From NCBI GenBank assembly GCA_023461275.1, contig JAEYMI010000038.1, positions 1 through 64,000 on the forward strand: 64,000 nucleotides of DNA, in the 5' to 3' direction. Source of the stretch: Actinomycetes bacterium. Lineage in GTDB: Bacteria > Actinomycetota > Actinomycetes > Mycobacteriales > Mycobacteriaceae. The stretch's first letter is position 1. Each line of letters opens with the position of its first letter. Positions 35,911 through 45,363 of this stretch are shown in pieces. Position numbers and translations under genes: made by a program. The notes beneath the pieces are model-generated. The model saw only the letters and a list, made by a program, of their open reading frames with translations, did no database searches and was not told the DNA's origin.

Positions 35911-37212
35911 TCACATCGCGTGCGGGTACACGGTCAGCATGTGCGCTCCGAACCACGCGCTGCCGATCACGATCGGCGTCAGCGCCACCACCACGAACGA
36001 CGTCCGCCACCGCGCGAGCAGCAGCGCGACCGGCAGGAGCAGCACGAATGCCGGCAGCAGCAATCGTGGGCGGCTCATCATCAACCCACTCGACAGCACG
36101 ATCGAGGCGACCACCAGCGCACCGTAGAGAAGTACCGGCCACGGCATCCGTGACCACACCGCCACCGCCAGCATGATCAGCGTCGCGACGATGATCCACG
36201 CGGTGGCCACCGGCGCGATCTCGCCGGAGTTGATCAGGACGTCGTTGATGAAGATGAAAGCGGCTTGGCCCCAGTCGAATTCGGTTCCCCATCCTTCGGT
36301 CTGGATGCGGAACCAGCCGGTGGGGGAACCGGTGTGCGCCCACACCACTCCCAGATAGGCGAGGTAGCCGAGCGGGCTCACCGCCATCGCGAACCACGCG
36401 CGCACGCCGTCGCGTCGGGCGAGGAAGGCGGCCAGCATCACCACCGCGATCAGCACGATCGCCGTCGGACGGGTCAGTCCGGCCAGTCCGGCGCACACGC
36501 CGGCGAGTACCCAGCGGTGTTCGAGCACGCCGATCAGCGCCCACACGGCCAACGCGCAGAACAGCGCCTCGGTGTAGGCCATGTTCAGCACCACCGACAT
36601 CGGGGTCGCGGCGAACAGCACCACCAGGATCAGTCCGACGCGTCGCGGGTCGATCTCGGCGAAACGGCCACTGGCCAGCGGTGACCGGCCCGCCATCCGT
36701 CGAGCGCACTCCGTGCCCAACCGCGCGGCGCCGGCCGCGGCGATGCAGGACACCACGAGGCTGACCAGGATGGCCGCAGCGAACGGCGTGATCAGCGGCA
36801 GCTTGGCCACCGCACCCACCAGATACGGGTAGCCGGGGAAGAAGGCGAAGGCGGTGTCGACGGTGTGCAGGCCGCGGGCGTCGGTCTGGGTGATCGGGAC
36901 GTCGGCGTAGCCGTACTCGGCGATGGCCAGCATCCACTTGCCGTCCCAGGCGTAGAGGATGTTGCCCAGCGACATGTCACGCAGCTGACAAAAACGGGCC
37001 AGCACCAGGATGCCGATCGCCCGAATCCCGAGGAACAGCGCGATCGGGATCACCCAGTTGCGCACGAAGGGGGAGTGGGTAGCGGTCGGCTCGTCGAGAA
37101 CTCCGTCGTCGGGGACTCCGTCGCTCTCACCTCGACCCCGGATGGGCGCAGCCGCGCGAAGACGACGTGCGGGTGTATGCCGTGCACGCTCGGCATCGGT
37201 TCGGCTGGCCAC
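35911..37212 (-). CDS. PIG-V-like membrane mannosyltransferase
   Basis: 433 residues, GT-C-type polyprenyl-sugar glycosyltransferase with about 10 spans. The first periplasmic loop after span 1 carries the conserved YAWDGKWMLAIAEYGYAD segment with its acidic residues. FAFFPGYPYLVGAVAKL and TEALFCALAVWA also match the PIG-V-like group, which in mycobacteria acts on cell-envelope mannosides. The exact acceptor is unknown. GTG 37212 has TACCAT 7 nt upstream. Divergent from lysC. Confidence 0.82.
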   Translation of the reverse strand: MASRTDAERARHTPARRLRAAAPIRGRGESDGVPDDGVLDEPTATHSPFVRNWVIPIALFLGIRAIGILVLARFCQLRDMSLGNILYAWDGKWMLAIAEYGYADVPITQTDARGLHTVDTAFAFFPGYPYLVGAVAKLPLITPFAAAILVSLVVSCIAAAGAARLGTECARRMAGRSPLASGRFAEIDPRRVGLILVVLFAATPMSVVLNMAYTEALFCALAVWALIGVLEHRWVLAGVCAGLAGLTRPTAIVLIAVVMLAAFLARRDGVRAWFAMAVSPLGYLAYLGVVWAHTGSPTGWFRIQTEGWGTEFDWGQAAFIFINDVLINSGEIAPVATAWIIVATLIMLAVAVWSRMPWPVLLYGALVVASIVLSSGLMMSRPRLLLPAFVLLLPVALLLARWRTSFVVVALTPIVIGSAWFGAHMLTVYPHAM

Positions 37213-37219
37213 GTCAAAG

Positions 37220-37225
37220 ATGGTA
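37220..37225 (-). promoter_or_regulatory. -10 hexamer of the mannosyltransferase gene (leaderless type)
   Basis: On the minus strand TACCAT ends 7 nt before GTG 37212. Confidence 0.4.
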
Positions 37226-37331
37226 GGTCAGCGCTTGAGCAACCCGGCCGATTCCCGGCCGACGGCCCGCCGCCGGTAAGGTGAGTCGCGCAGCAATCTC
37301 ATACTCATGACTTGGCGGGGAGGTGTCCGGC

Positions 37332-38597
<1,266 letters not shown>

Positions 38598-38603
38598 GTC
38601 GAG

Positions 38604-39629
38604 ATGGGTGTACGTATCGGAGTTGTCGGAGCCACCGGCCAGGTCGGCGGCGTCATGCGAAACCTGTTGGCGGAGCGCAAGTTCCCCGCCGACGAGGTGC
38701 GCTTCTTCGCGTCGTCGCGGTCGGCGGGCAAGAAGCTGCCGTGGGGCGACGGTGAGATCGTCGTCGAAGATGCCTCGACCGCTGACCCCAGTGGCCTCGA
38801 CATCGCGCTGTTCTCCGCCGGTGCGACGATGTCGCGCGATCAGGCACCGCGCTTCGCCGCCGCCGGTGTGACCGTGATCGACAACAGCTCGGCATGGCGC
38901 AAGGATCCCGATGTGCCGCTGGTGGTTTCGGAGGTCAACGGCGAGCTCGCCAAGACCCCGCCCAAGGGCATCATCGCCAACCCGAACTGCACCACGATGG
39001 CCGCGATGCCGGTCCTCAAGCCGCTGCACGACGAGGCGGGGCTGACGCGACTGATCGTGTCGTCGTATCAGGCCGTCTCCGGTAGCGGGCTGGCCGGCGT
39101 GGAAGAGCTTGCGTCACAGGCGCGTGCGGTGATCGACGACGTCGAGAAGCTGGTGTACGACGGGTCGTCGGTGACCTTCCCGGCGCCGAACAAGTATGTC
39201 GCGCCGATCGCCTTCGACGTGATCGCCTTGGCCGGTGCTTTGGTGGATGACGGCTCGGGTGAAACCGACGAAGATCAGAAGCTGCGCAACGAGTCCCGCA
39301 AGATCCTCGGCCTGCCCGAGCTACTGGTCAGCGGCACCTGTGTGCGCGTCCCGGTGTTCACCGGGCACTCGTTGTCGATCAACGCCGAGTTCGCTAGCCC
39401 GCTGTCGGTGGCGGGTGCCCAGGAGATCCTGGCCGGCGCACCTGGCGTCGAATTGGTTGACGTCCCAACGCCTTTGGCGGCCGCAGGTAAGGATAACTCG
39501 CTGGTCGGGCGTATCCGACAAGACCCGGGTGCACCCGATGGCCGTGGCCTCGCGCTGTTCGTCTCCGGCGACAACCTCCGAAAAGGCGCTGCGCTCAACA
39601 CGATTCAGATCGCTGAGTTGCTGGTTTAG
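38604..39629 (+). CDS. asd: Aspartate-semialdehyde dehydrogenase
   Basis: Reduces aspartyl phosphate to aspartate semialdehyde with NADPH. 341 residues. The Rossmann motif is GATGQVG near the N-terminus, the catalytic Cys is in ANPNCTTMAA, and the catalytic His is in VFTGHSLSINAEF. It forms an operon with lysC and shares its control. Confidence 0.97.
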   Translation: MGVRIGVVGATGQVGGVMRNLLAERKFPADEVRFFASSRSAGKKLPWGDGEIVVEDASTADPSGLDIALFSAGATMSRDQAPRFAAAGVTVIDNSSAWRKDPDVPLVVSEVNGELAKTPPKGIIANPNCTTMAAMPVLKPLHDEAGLTRLIVSSYQAVSGSGLAGVEELASQARAVIDDVEKLVYDGSSVTFPAPNKYVAPIAFDVIALAGALVDDGSGETDEDQKLRNESRKILGLPELLVSGTCVRVPVFTGHSLSINAEFASPLSVAGAQEILAGAPGVELVDVPTPLAAAGKDNSLVGRIRQDPGAPDGRGLALFVSGDNLRKGAALNTIQIAELLV

Positions 39630-39649
39630 CTTTTCCTGCGCTTCGGCTT

Positions 39650-39712
39650 TGGGTTCGCGCTGGGGTTCTTTGATTACGCTCACTTTGCAAAGTGAGCGTT
39701 CTTCGACGACCC
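39650..39712. repeat. Dispersed palindromic repeat, family C, copy 1
   Basis: A roughly 60-bp inverted repeat: outer arms GCGCTGGGG and CCCCAGCGC, central palindrome GCTCACTTTGCAAAGTGAGC. A diverged copy is at 56158-56219. It lies between the convergent asd and TIR-protein genes. Confidence 0.8.
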
Positions 39713-39740
39713 CAGCGCTAAGAGTCGTCGTCTTGGCCGT

Positions 39741-41717
39741 CTATTCGAACAGCTTTGGACCTCTGCGGTCCAACTTTGTCGGCCGCGGCAGGTCCACATA
39801 AAGCCGTACCCACCGCGCGGTAACCCTGGTTACGGGATCCGTAGTTTGCGTGAGGGCGTCGCATTCCCGGAGAATCTGCTTCTGATCGGCGCGTGAGAAA
39901 TCGGAGTAATCGTCAAGGCGCGACAGGTCGATCACAACCGTTTTGATTAGCTCTCGTGAGGCACGGTCAGAGCCAAAGGGGGTCCATGGCTGTTTCGCTC
40001 GCCTTCTCCGGTTGCTCGAAACTTCGCGAACAGCAATCTGTGTGGCTGCTCCGCCACGTCGGCTGTTCGGGGTTCCTCGGCACTCGACGACTTCTGTAGC
40101 CAGTTTCATGACGGCCGCTAGGTCGCGATCGCTCAGCTTTTCCAATGCGGAGAGGGTGTTGGCGGCGGTTGGCTTCGCATAGGCCATCGCTGACGCAACA
40201 AACTGTTGTGCCGCAAGGCTCATGGGAGGCGTGATCGCACTTGTTCGGGTCGATGTTGCGGAATCTGTACCAACGACATCGGTCCCTGGCTTGCTAGACA
40301 GCACCTGATTTGCAGTGGCCACGACCTGCGTTGGGTCGCGATAGTGCACAGGCTGCGTACCAGCCAAGAGATACTGGACGTGCGCTGGTAATTTGTTCAA
40401 CGAGAAAGAATCACCAATTATGAAGGGGACCAGGGCTTTCTGATGGTCACGCGCGAGCGCCAGCTCGCGTTGTAGTGTTTGGGATCCCAGTGAAGCGCGG
40501 GATATGAGTGCGATCACCATCGTGCAGTCGCGAATGTTTCTTGAGACCTCGCTATCGTAGTCCGCATCTTTGTGGGGGGTAAGCTTCGTGTAGAAGCATC
40601 CGATGTCTTGGGTCGCCAACGTATCGGCGATGGATTTGGCGATCGACAAATGCTGCTGCGAGTAGCTGATGAAAATCGGTGCTTTTGTGGCTTGCTTCGC
40701 AGGCAAGATCGGCTCCGTTTCTCGGAGCGCGAGACCTTTCAGCAGCCAGAGTGTTGAGATGGCCGCGGTCGGTTCTGGGCATTGGAATGCTTCCACCATA
40801 TCGCTCGCCGATTCCACACTGTGGGTGTCGAGTCCGCCAGCCGTGATGGCCGATTGAATGCCATTGGAGAGTTTTGTAGCCAACTTCGAAACGAAGGCAC
40901 CTGTTTTGGCCGTGTAATACGAGTCTTGGGGCGTTGCGGAGTTCCAAACGGAAAAGAACTGGTCAACTACTAGGGCTAGCAACGCAAAGTGGCCTAGGTT
41001 GTCTCGAGACTGGCGGTCCTCCAGGCAATAGTAGATTTCACCTAGCTCTTCTCTCGAACAGCGTCCTAATCGTTCAGTTAGTTCTTTTGCAAGCGCTGAG
41101 GTCTCCGCGAAAGCGCGCGCAACGGGATCATTCGTCAATGAAGGAGACGTGCTCACATCGCATTTCTGAAGATCGGTTTCGCTAACGTGTATTGCTTCCG
41201 GTGCCGTCGAAGGACTAACGAATTCGGACGCATTGCTGTCAGTTTCTTGGCCGTCATCGGAACGGTAGATATTCTTCGGCTCTGGGTCAGGCCGAGGTGC
41301 TTCGGCCGCACAGGATTCAGTGGTCAGATACTTACTCGCCGCTTCCACCACTTGGTGTTCGGTTTCAAAGGGTTTAACTTGCACGTGCGTCAGAAAGTAG
41401 TCCCAACTGCGGGTCACGTCGCGCGGGTACAGGAGCCCTCCCAGCATGAAGGGCAGACGAGGCTTCCGCTGGCGCGTCGCCTGTGTGAATTCGTTTCTCA
41501 CGTCTTCTGAATCCATTGCGGCATGGGACAGCAGAAACACGAATACATCGCAGGTGTCGATGGCGTTCATAATCTCTTCTGGATACTTCGTGCCGCTCGC
41601 AAGCGACCTAGCTGCGAAGAACGTTCCGATTCCGCGTTCGGCAAAGGCGTCAGCGACTTCTGTGGCAACGACGAGGTCTTTGGACGAGTAGCTGATGAAG
41701 ACCTGTGCCGACGTCAT
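39741..41717 (-). CDS. Double TIR-domain protein, candidate immune effector
   Basis: 658 residues with two TIR domains. TIR1 is about 4-132 (QVFISYSSKD, then GTKYPEEIMNAIDTCDVFVFLLS with E47/E48). TIR2 is about 346-475 (PIFISYSQQHL, then DSEVSRNIRDCTMVIALIS with E390). A Glu at this place is the catalytic residue of NAD-cleaving TIRs. Each TIR is followed by a Ser/Thr-rich linker and a helical segment (about 196-335 and 498-645), as if the whole unit had been duplicated. There are no membrane spans. The DNA is visibly poorer in G/C than its neighbours and uses codons they avoid, pointing to acquisition. ATG 41717 is chosen; GTG 41738 is possible. No sensor, nuclease or cyclase gene is adjacent, so it is either single-gene defence or an orphan. 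Confidence 0.85.
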   Translation of the reverse strand: MTSAQVFISYSSKDLVVATEVADAFAERGIGTFFAARSLASGTKYPEEIMNAIDTCDVFVFLLSHAAMDSEDVRNEFTQATRQRKPRLPFMLGGLLYPRDVTRSWDYFLTHVQVKPFETEHQVVEAASKYLTTESCAAEAPRPDPEPKNIYRSDDGQETDSNASEFVSPSTAPEAIHVSETDLQKCDVSTSPSLTNDPVARAFAETSALAKELTERLGRCSREELGEIYYCLEDRQSRDNLGHFALLALVVDQFFSVWNSATPQDSYYTAKTGAFVSKLATKLSNGIQSAITAGGLDTHSVESASDMVEAFQCPEPTAAISTLWLLKGLALRETEPILPAKQATKAPIFISYSQQHLSIAKSIADTLATQDIGCFYTKLTPHKDADYDSEVSRNIRDCTMVIALISRASLGSQTLQRELALARDHQKALVPFIIGDSFSLNKLPAHVQYLLAGTQPVHYRDPTQVVATANQVLSSKPGTDVVGTDSATSTRTSAITPPMSLAAQQFVASAMAYAKPTAANTLSALEKLSDRDLAAVMKLATEVVECRGTPNSRRGGAATQIAVREVSSNRRRRAKQPWTPFGSDRASRELIKTVVIDLSRLDDYSDFSRADQKQILRECDALTQTTDPVTRVTARWVRLYVDLPRPTKLDRRGPKLFE

Positions 41718-41849
41718 CGCCGCCCCCCGATACCGCACTGCATGCAGGGGATTCTGCCATCACTGACGGCGCGCTGGCACCTGCACGAATGGGGACATCG
41801 GTGCGGCACCAGCTCGCGATTGCAAGGACGCGATCCAAAACGTCCAACC

Positions 41850-41863
41850 GGGTCACATGACCC
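41850..41863. promoter_or_regulatory. Inverted repeat in the lipase promoter
   Basis: GGGTCA-CA-TGACCC. It overlaps the expected -35 region of the -10 hexamer at 41877, so a repressor site is plausible. Confidence 0.4.
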
Positions 41864-41876
41864 AGCTACTGTGAGG

Positions 41877-41882
41877 TAGCTT
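41877..41882 (+). promoter_or_regulatory. -10 hexamer of the secreted lipase gene (leaderless type)
   Basis: TAGCTT ends 6 nt before ATG 41889. Confidence 0.45.
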
Positions 41883-41888
41883 ACGCGT

Positions 41889-43184
41889 ATGGGACATATA
41901 CGGGGAATCATCTCAACACGCTCAACCAGAGGTCGGACGCTGGCCGCTCGCACCACCGCGCTCCTGACCAGCACAGTCGTGGCGGCCGGACTGGCCGCGG
42001 CGATGTCGGGTCCGGCGCAGGCCGCCGACTTCTACACACCGCCGGCCACCTACGACGCCACGCCGGGCGCGATCATCCGGTCGCAGCCCAGCCCGCTTCT
42101 GCTGCAGATCCCGGGCATTCCGAACCAGTGGCCGGGCACCGCGAAGCGCATCATGTACACCTCGCGCTATCAGGACGGGAAGCCGGCCGCGGTGACCGGC
42201 ACCGTCATCGAGCCCACCGCACCCTGGCGCGGCAAGGGCGTGCGCCCGACGGTCGTGATCGGCCCGGGCACTGTCGGACAGGGCGACCAGTGCGCCGGAT
42301 CGAAGCTGATGGCCTTCCCCATGGCGATCGATCCCTTCAAGCCGAGCATCGCACTGAACTACAGCTCGCTGGAGATGAACCTCATGCTGCTCAACGGGGT
42401 TCGCGTCGCCATCACCGACTACATCGGCATGGGCACCCCGGGCATCCACACCTACGTGAACCGCGTCGAATCCGGTAATGCCATGCTCGACGCCGCACGG
42501 GCCGCGCTGAATGTGACCGGGGCGCCGAAGAATGCTCCGGTCGCCTTCTCCGGCTACTCGCAGGGCGGTGGCGCCGCGGCGTCGGCGGCCGAGTTGGCGT
42601 CGACCTATGCTCCCGAGCTCAATGTGAAGGCCACCTATGCGGGTGCGCCGCCGGCCGATCTGTCGAAGGTCATCACCCGTATCGACGGGACGTTCATCGT
42701 CGGCGGCATCGGCTACGCGATCAACGGCCTCGAGGCGCGTTATCCGGAATTGAAGACGGTGGTGGACAACGAAACCAACGCACGTGGCCGTGGCGCGCTG
42801 AACCAGTTGTCGACGCAGTGCATCGGTGACACCGGGCTGTCGTTCGGGTTCCAGCGCACCAACGCGTGGACGCGCAGTGGGCAGCCGCTCTCGGCGGTCA
42901 TCAACCGCTACCCGAACGTCACGAAGATCGTCGACGAGCAGCGCATCGGCCGGCTCAAGCCGAACGCGCCGGTCCTGCTCGAAGGCGGCATCAACGACGA
43001 CGTCATCCCGTACGGCCAGGTCAATCAGCTCTACCGTGATTGGCGTGGTCAGGGAGCCGACGTCCGGTTGGTGACCAACGGCATCCCGCCGATCTTCCCC
43101 GGACTGGTGGTCAACCATGCGCTCCCGGCGCTGACCACGCAGCTGCCGGCGATGAATTTCCTTCTGACGCAGCTGAATAGCTGA
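41889..43184 (+). CDS. Secreted lipase/esterase, LIP family
   Basis: 431 residues. A long twin-arginine-free signal peptide (about 1-46, ending AQA) leads into the mature hydrolase. Nucleophile Ser224 is in GYSQGGGAA, the acid is probably in INDDVIPY and the His in VVNHALP. Members hydrolyse short- to medium-chain acyl esters outside the cell. The related hydrolase at 12433 lacks the signal. A -10 hexamer 6 nt before the ATG suggests a leaderless message. Confidence 0.88.
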   Translation: MGHIRGIISTRSTRGRTLAARTTALLTSTVVAAGLAAAMSGPAQAADFYTPPATYDATPGAIIRSQPSPLLLQIPGIPNQWPGTAKRIMYTSRYQDGKPAAVTGTVIEPTAPWRGKGVRPTVVIGPGTVGQGDQCAGSKLMAFPMAIDPFKPSIALNYSSLEMNLMLLNGVRVAITDYIGMGTPGIHTYVNRVESGNAMLDAARAALNVTGAPKNAPVAFSGYSQGGGAAASAAELASTYAPELNVKATYAGAPPADLSKVITRIDGTFIVGGIGYAINGLEARYPELKTVVDNETNARGRGALNQLSTQCIGDTGLSFGFQRTNAWTRSGQPLSAVINRYPNVTKIVDEQRIGRLKPNAPVLLEGGINDDVIPYGQVNQLYRDWRGQGADVRLVTNGIPPIFPGLVVNHALPALTTQLPAMNFLLTQLNS

Positions 43185-43194
43185 TCCTCCGTTG

Positions 43195-43290
43195 CGGGTT
43201 GAGTAGCGTCCGAGCGCAGCGAGGCGGCGTATCGAAACCACGCGTCAACTGTGGTCTCGATACGGTCCGCTCGCTGCGCTTGCGGGCTTA
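43195..43290. repeat. Dispersed repeat family B, inverted pair
   Basis: GGTTGAGTAGCG...GGCGTATCGAAACCACG (43196-43243) faces TGGTCTCGATACGG...GCGGGCTTACCC (43251-43292). It follows the lipase stop codon directly. Confidence 0.8.
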
Positions 43291-43346
43291 CCCGACCGGC
43301 GTGGGGCGAGGATGCCGACGACCGGCTACGTGGCATCATCAGGGAC

Positions 43347-44012
43347 ATGAGCATGGCTGACTCCGACGACGACCGCGATCCCGATCGCGTGCCGACGCAG
43401 GCCGAGCTCGACGCCGAGGATCTCGCCGAACTGGCCCGGACCTCGCAGGACTCCGACCGGGCACGGCTCTACCCCGCACGCGCCGTGGACCCCGGTCCGC
43501 CGCCGTTGGCGCTGATCAGGGACGCCCGGATCGCGTGGTACGGCGCCGCGGTGGCCGCGCTCATCTCGGTGATCTACGGCTTCCTCAACCTGGGCATGAT
43601 CACCGACCTGCTTCGGCAACGGCTCGCCGAGGGCGTGGTCAACGATCCTAAGAACGCCAGCCCCGCCAACCAGGTCGACTCGCTCGCGAGCTTCTTCCCG
43701 CCGTTCATGCTGATCATGATCCTGGTGTTCCTGGCCATCGAGTACCTGCTGCTCAATGCGATCGCCAACCATCACAGTCGCGAGATTCGGGCATTCTTTC
43801 TCGCCACCATTGTCGTCAACCTGCTGTGCATCCCGGTCGGCATCGACCTGCTCTTCCGCTACCCGGATGTGTGGGCATCGTTGCCGATCATCGGATGGGT
43901 GCAGTTCGCGTGTCTGGTCGTCGCGGCGGTGTGCACGCTCCGACGGTCGGTCGGCAAGTGGCTGCCGGCCTCGACGAGGATGCGGCCGATGCGGATGTTC
44001 CGGGGGAGCTGA
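43347..44012 (+). CDS. Membrane protein of unknown function
   Basis: 221 residues. An acidic, Asp/Arg-rich N-terminal tail of about 55 residues precedes four predicted spans (about 66-88, 110-135, 145-168, 175-196) and a basic C-terminus. No family recognised. The start MSMADSDDD is the first ATG before the tail. It is convergent with the amidohydrolase, with a repeat B copy between them. Confidence 0.7.
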   Translation: MSMADSDDDRDPDRVPTQAELDAEDLAELARTSQDSDRARLYPARAVDPGPPPLALIRDARIAWYGAAVAALISVIYGFLNLGMITDLLRQRLAEGVVNDPKNASPANQVDSLASFFPPFMLIMILVFLAIEYLLLNAIANHHSREIRAFFLATIVVNLLCIPVGIDLLFRYPDVWASLPIIGWVQFACLVVAAVCTLRRSVGKWLPASTRMRPMRMFRGS

Positions 44013-44029
44013 CGGTGTTGCGCCCGTTG

Positions 44030-44075
44030 TGGTTTCGATACGCCGCCTCGCTGCGCTCGGTGGCTACTCAGACCA
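44030..44075. repeat. Dispersed repeat family B, single copy
   Basis: TGGTTTCGATACGCCGCC, then CTGCGCTCGG and GCTACTCAGACC. The right end includes the stop codon of the amidohydrolase (44068-44070), so this repeat supplies the end of a gene. Confidence 0.75.
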
Positions 44076-45363
44076 GCGCGGCCAGCTCCTTGGTGAACTC
44101 CGCCTCGTCGATCCGCGTGCTGCGGCCGTCGGCGATCACCACCTCACCGTTGACCATCACCGTGTCGACGATCGATCGTGATCCGGTGGTCAGGATCGAC
44201 GAACCGGGGTCGCGGACGGGCAGGGTGGCGTAGTCGCGGTCGAACCGGATCACCGTGAGGTCGGCCGGCGCGCCGACACACACCCCGCCGATGATCTCCG
44301 GCAGGCCGAGCGCGACATTGGCTCCGCCGCAGGCGATGTCGAGCATCTCGCCGAAACCGAGCAGATCCGCACGCTTGTGCAGTGCGCGCTGAAGGTAGGC
44401 GGCGATGCGGAAGGTCTCGAGCATGTCCTGGGTGTCGTTGCTGGCGGCACCGTCGACGCCGAGCCCGACCATCATGCCGCGGCCCAGCATGTCCGGAACG
44501 GGAGCGATTCCACTACCCAGGCGCATGTTGGACAACGGGTTGTGCGACACCGCGACTCCGCGCTGATGCAGGATCTGCTGGCCGACGTCGTCGAGTTCCA
44601 CGCAATGCACCGCGAGCACCCGATCCCACAGGAAGCCATGGGAATCAAGGTATTCCACCGCCCCGACGCCGGCGTGCTCCAGGCACATCCGGTCGTCGGT
44701 GGGTGTCTCCAGTAGGTGGATCGAGACCGGCATGTCGCGCTGCTGGGCGAACTCCCGCAACCTCGACATCCCATTCTCGGTGAGCGACCGCGGATTCGGC
44801 ACCGCGAGCGCCATGGTGATCGTCGAATCGGCGACCTGCTCGCGCAGTGCGTCGATGTGATCGAGGACGTCGTCGAGTGGTTGCATCAGCCGCGGCTCGA
44901 AACCCCACTTTCGGGTGGCGTCAGGACGGTCGGCGACGCCACGCCCGAGCACGGCTCGAATCCCGGTGTCGCGCAGGCCCTGGATCACCGCACCGTGCAC
45001 TTCGGTCGACGGATGTGGCCACATGTGTTCGACGACGGTGGTGGTACCCGACCGCAACGATTCCAAACACGCTGCGACCGTCGCGAGGTAGGCCCGCTCC
45101 GGCGTGATGGCCACCGACTCCTCACCGACGGCCAACAACCATTCCAGTAGCGGTGTGCACTCGGCGATGCCACGCATCAGCGACTGCTGCAGATGGGTGT
45201 GGGTGTTCACGAAACCTGGTATCACATAACCGGTTCCACTGTCTGACGGCTGCGCGGTCTCGACGATCTCCGCGACGGTGCCGCCGACGATCCGCACATC
45301 CTGATGGGCCAGCCACCGTCCGCCGGTGTAGACGCTGACGTCGATCAGATCGGTCATTGTCAC
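44068..45363 (-). CDS. Amidohydrolase (cytosine/guanine-deaminase-like superfamily)
   Basis: 431 residues. Metal ligands are visible as NTHTHL (HxH), SIHLLE, AVHCVE and the Asp of GVDGAASND, the layout of the aminohydrolase branch that deaminates purines, pyrimidines or triazines. The start overlaps the upstream oxygenase stop (GTG 45363; ATG 45357 is an alternative). Substrate unknown, but tight coupling with a 2OG-Fe(II) oxygenase-like gene suggests one catabolic route. Confidence 0.85.
   Translation of the reverse strand: MTMTDLIDVSVYTGGRWLAHQDVRIVGGTVAEIVETAQPSDSGTGYVIPGFVNTHTHLQQSLMRGIAECTPLLEWLLAVGEESVAITPERAYLATVAACLESLRSGTTTVVEHMWPHPSTEVHGAVIQGLRDTGIRAVLGRGVADRPDATRKWGFEPRLMQPLDDVLDHIDALREQVADSTITMALAVPNPRSLTENGMSRLREFAQQRDMPVSIHLLETPTDDRMCLEHAGVGAVEYLDSHGFLWDRVLAVHCVELDDVGQQILHQRGVAVSHNPLSNMRLGSGIAPVPDMLGRGMMVGLGVDGAASNDTQDMLETFRIAAYLQRALHKRADLLGFGEMLDIACGGANVALGLPEIIGGVCVGAPADLTVIRFDRDYATLPVRDPGSSILTTGSRSIVDTVMVNGEVVIADGRSTRIDEAEFTKELAALV

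Noticed and set aside
37213..37331. Lysine riboswitch before lysC
   Set aside because: The 119-bp gap is too short for the element and shows no matching structure.
39741..41717. Assignment of the TIR gene to Thoeris or CBASS
   Set aside because: No ThsA-like NAD-binding partner and no nucleotide cyclase, E1/E2 or JAB gene is adjacent, so a named system cannot be supported.
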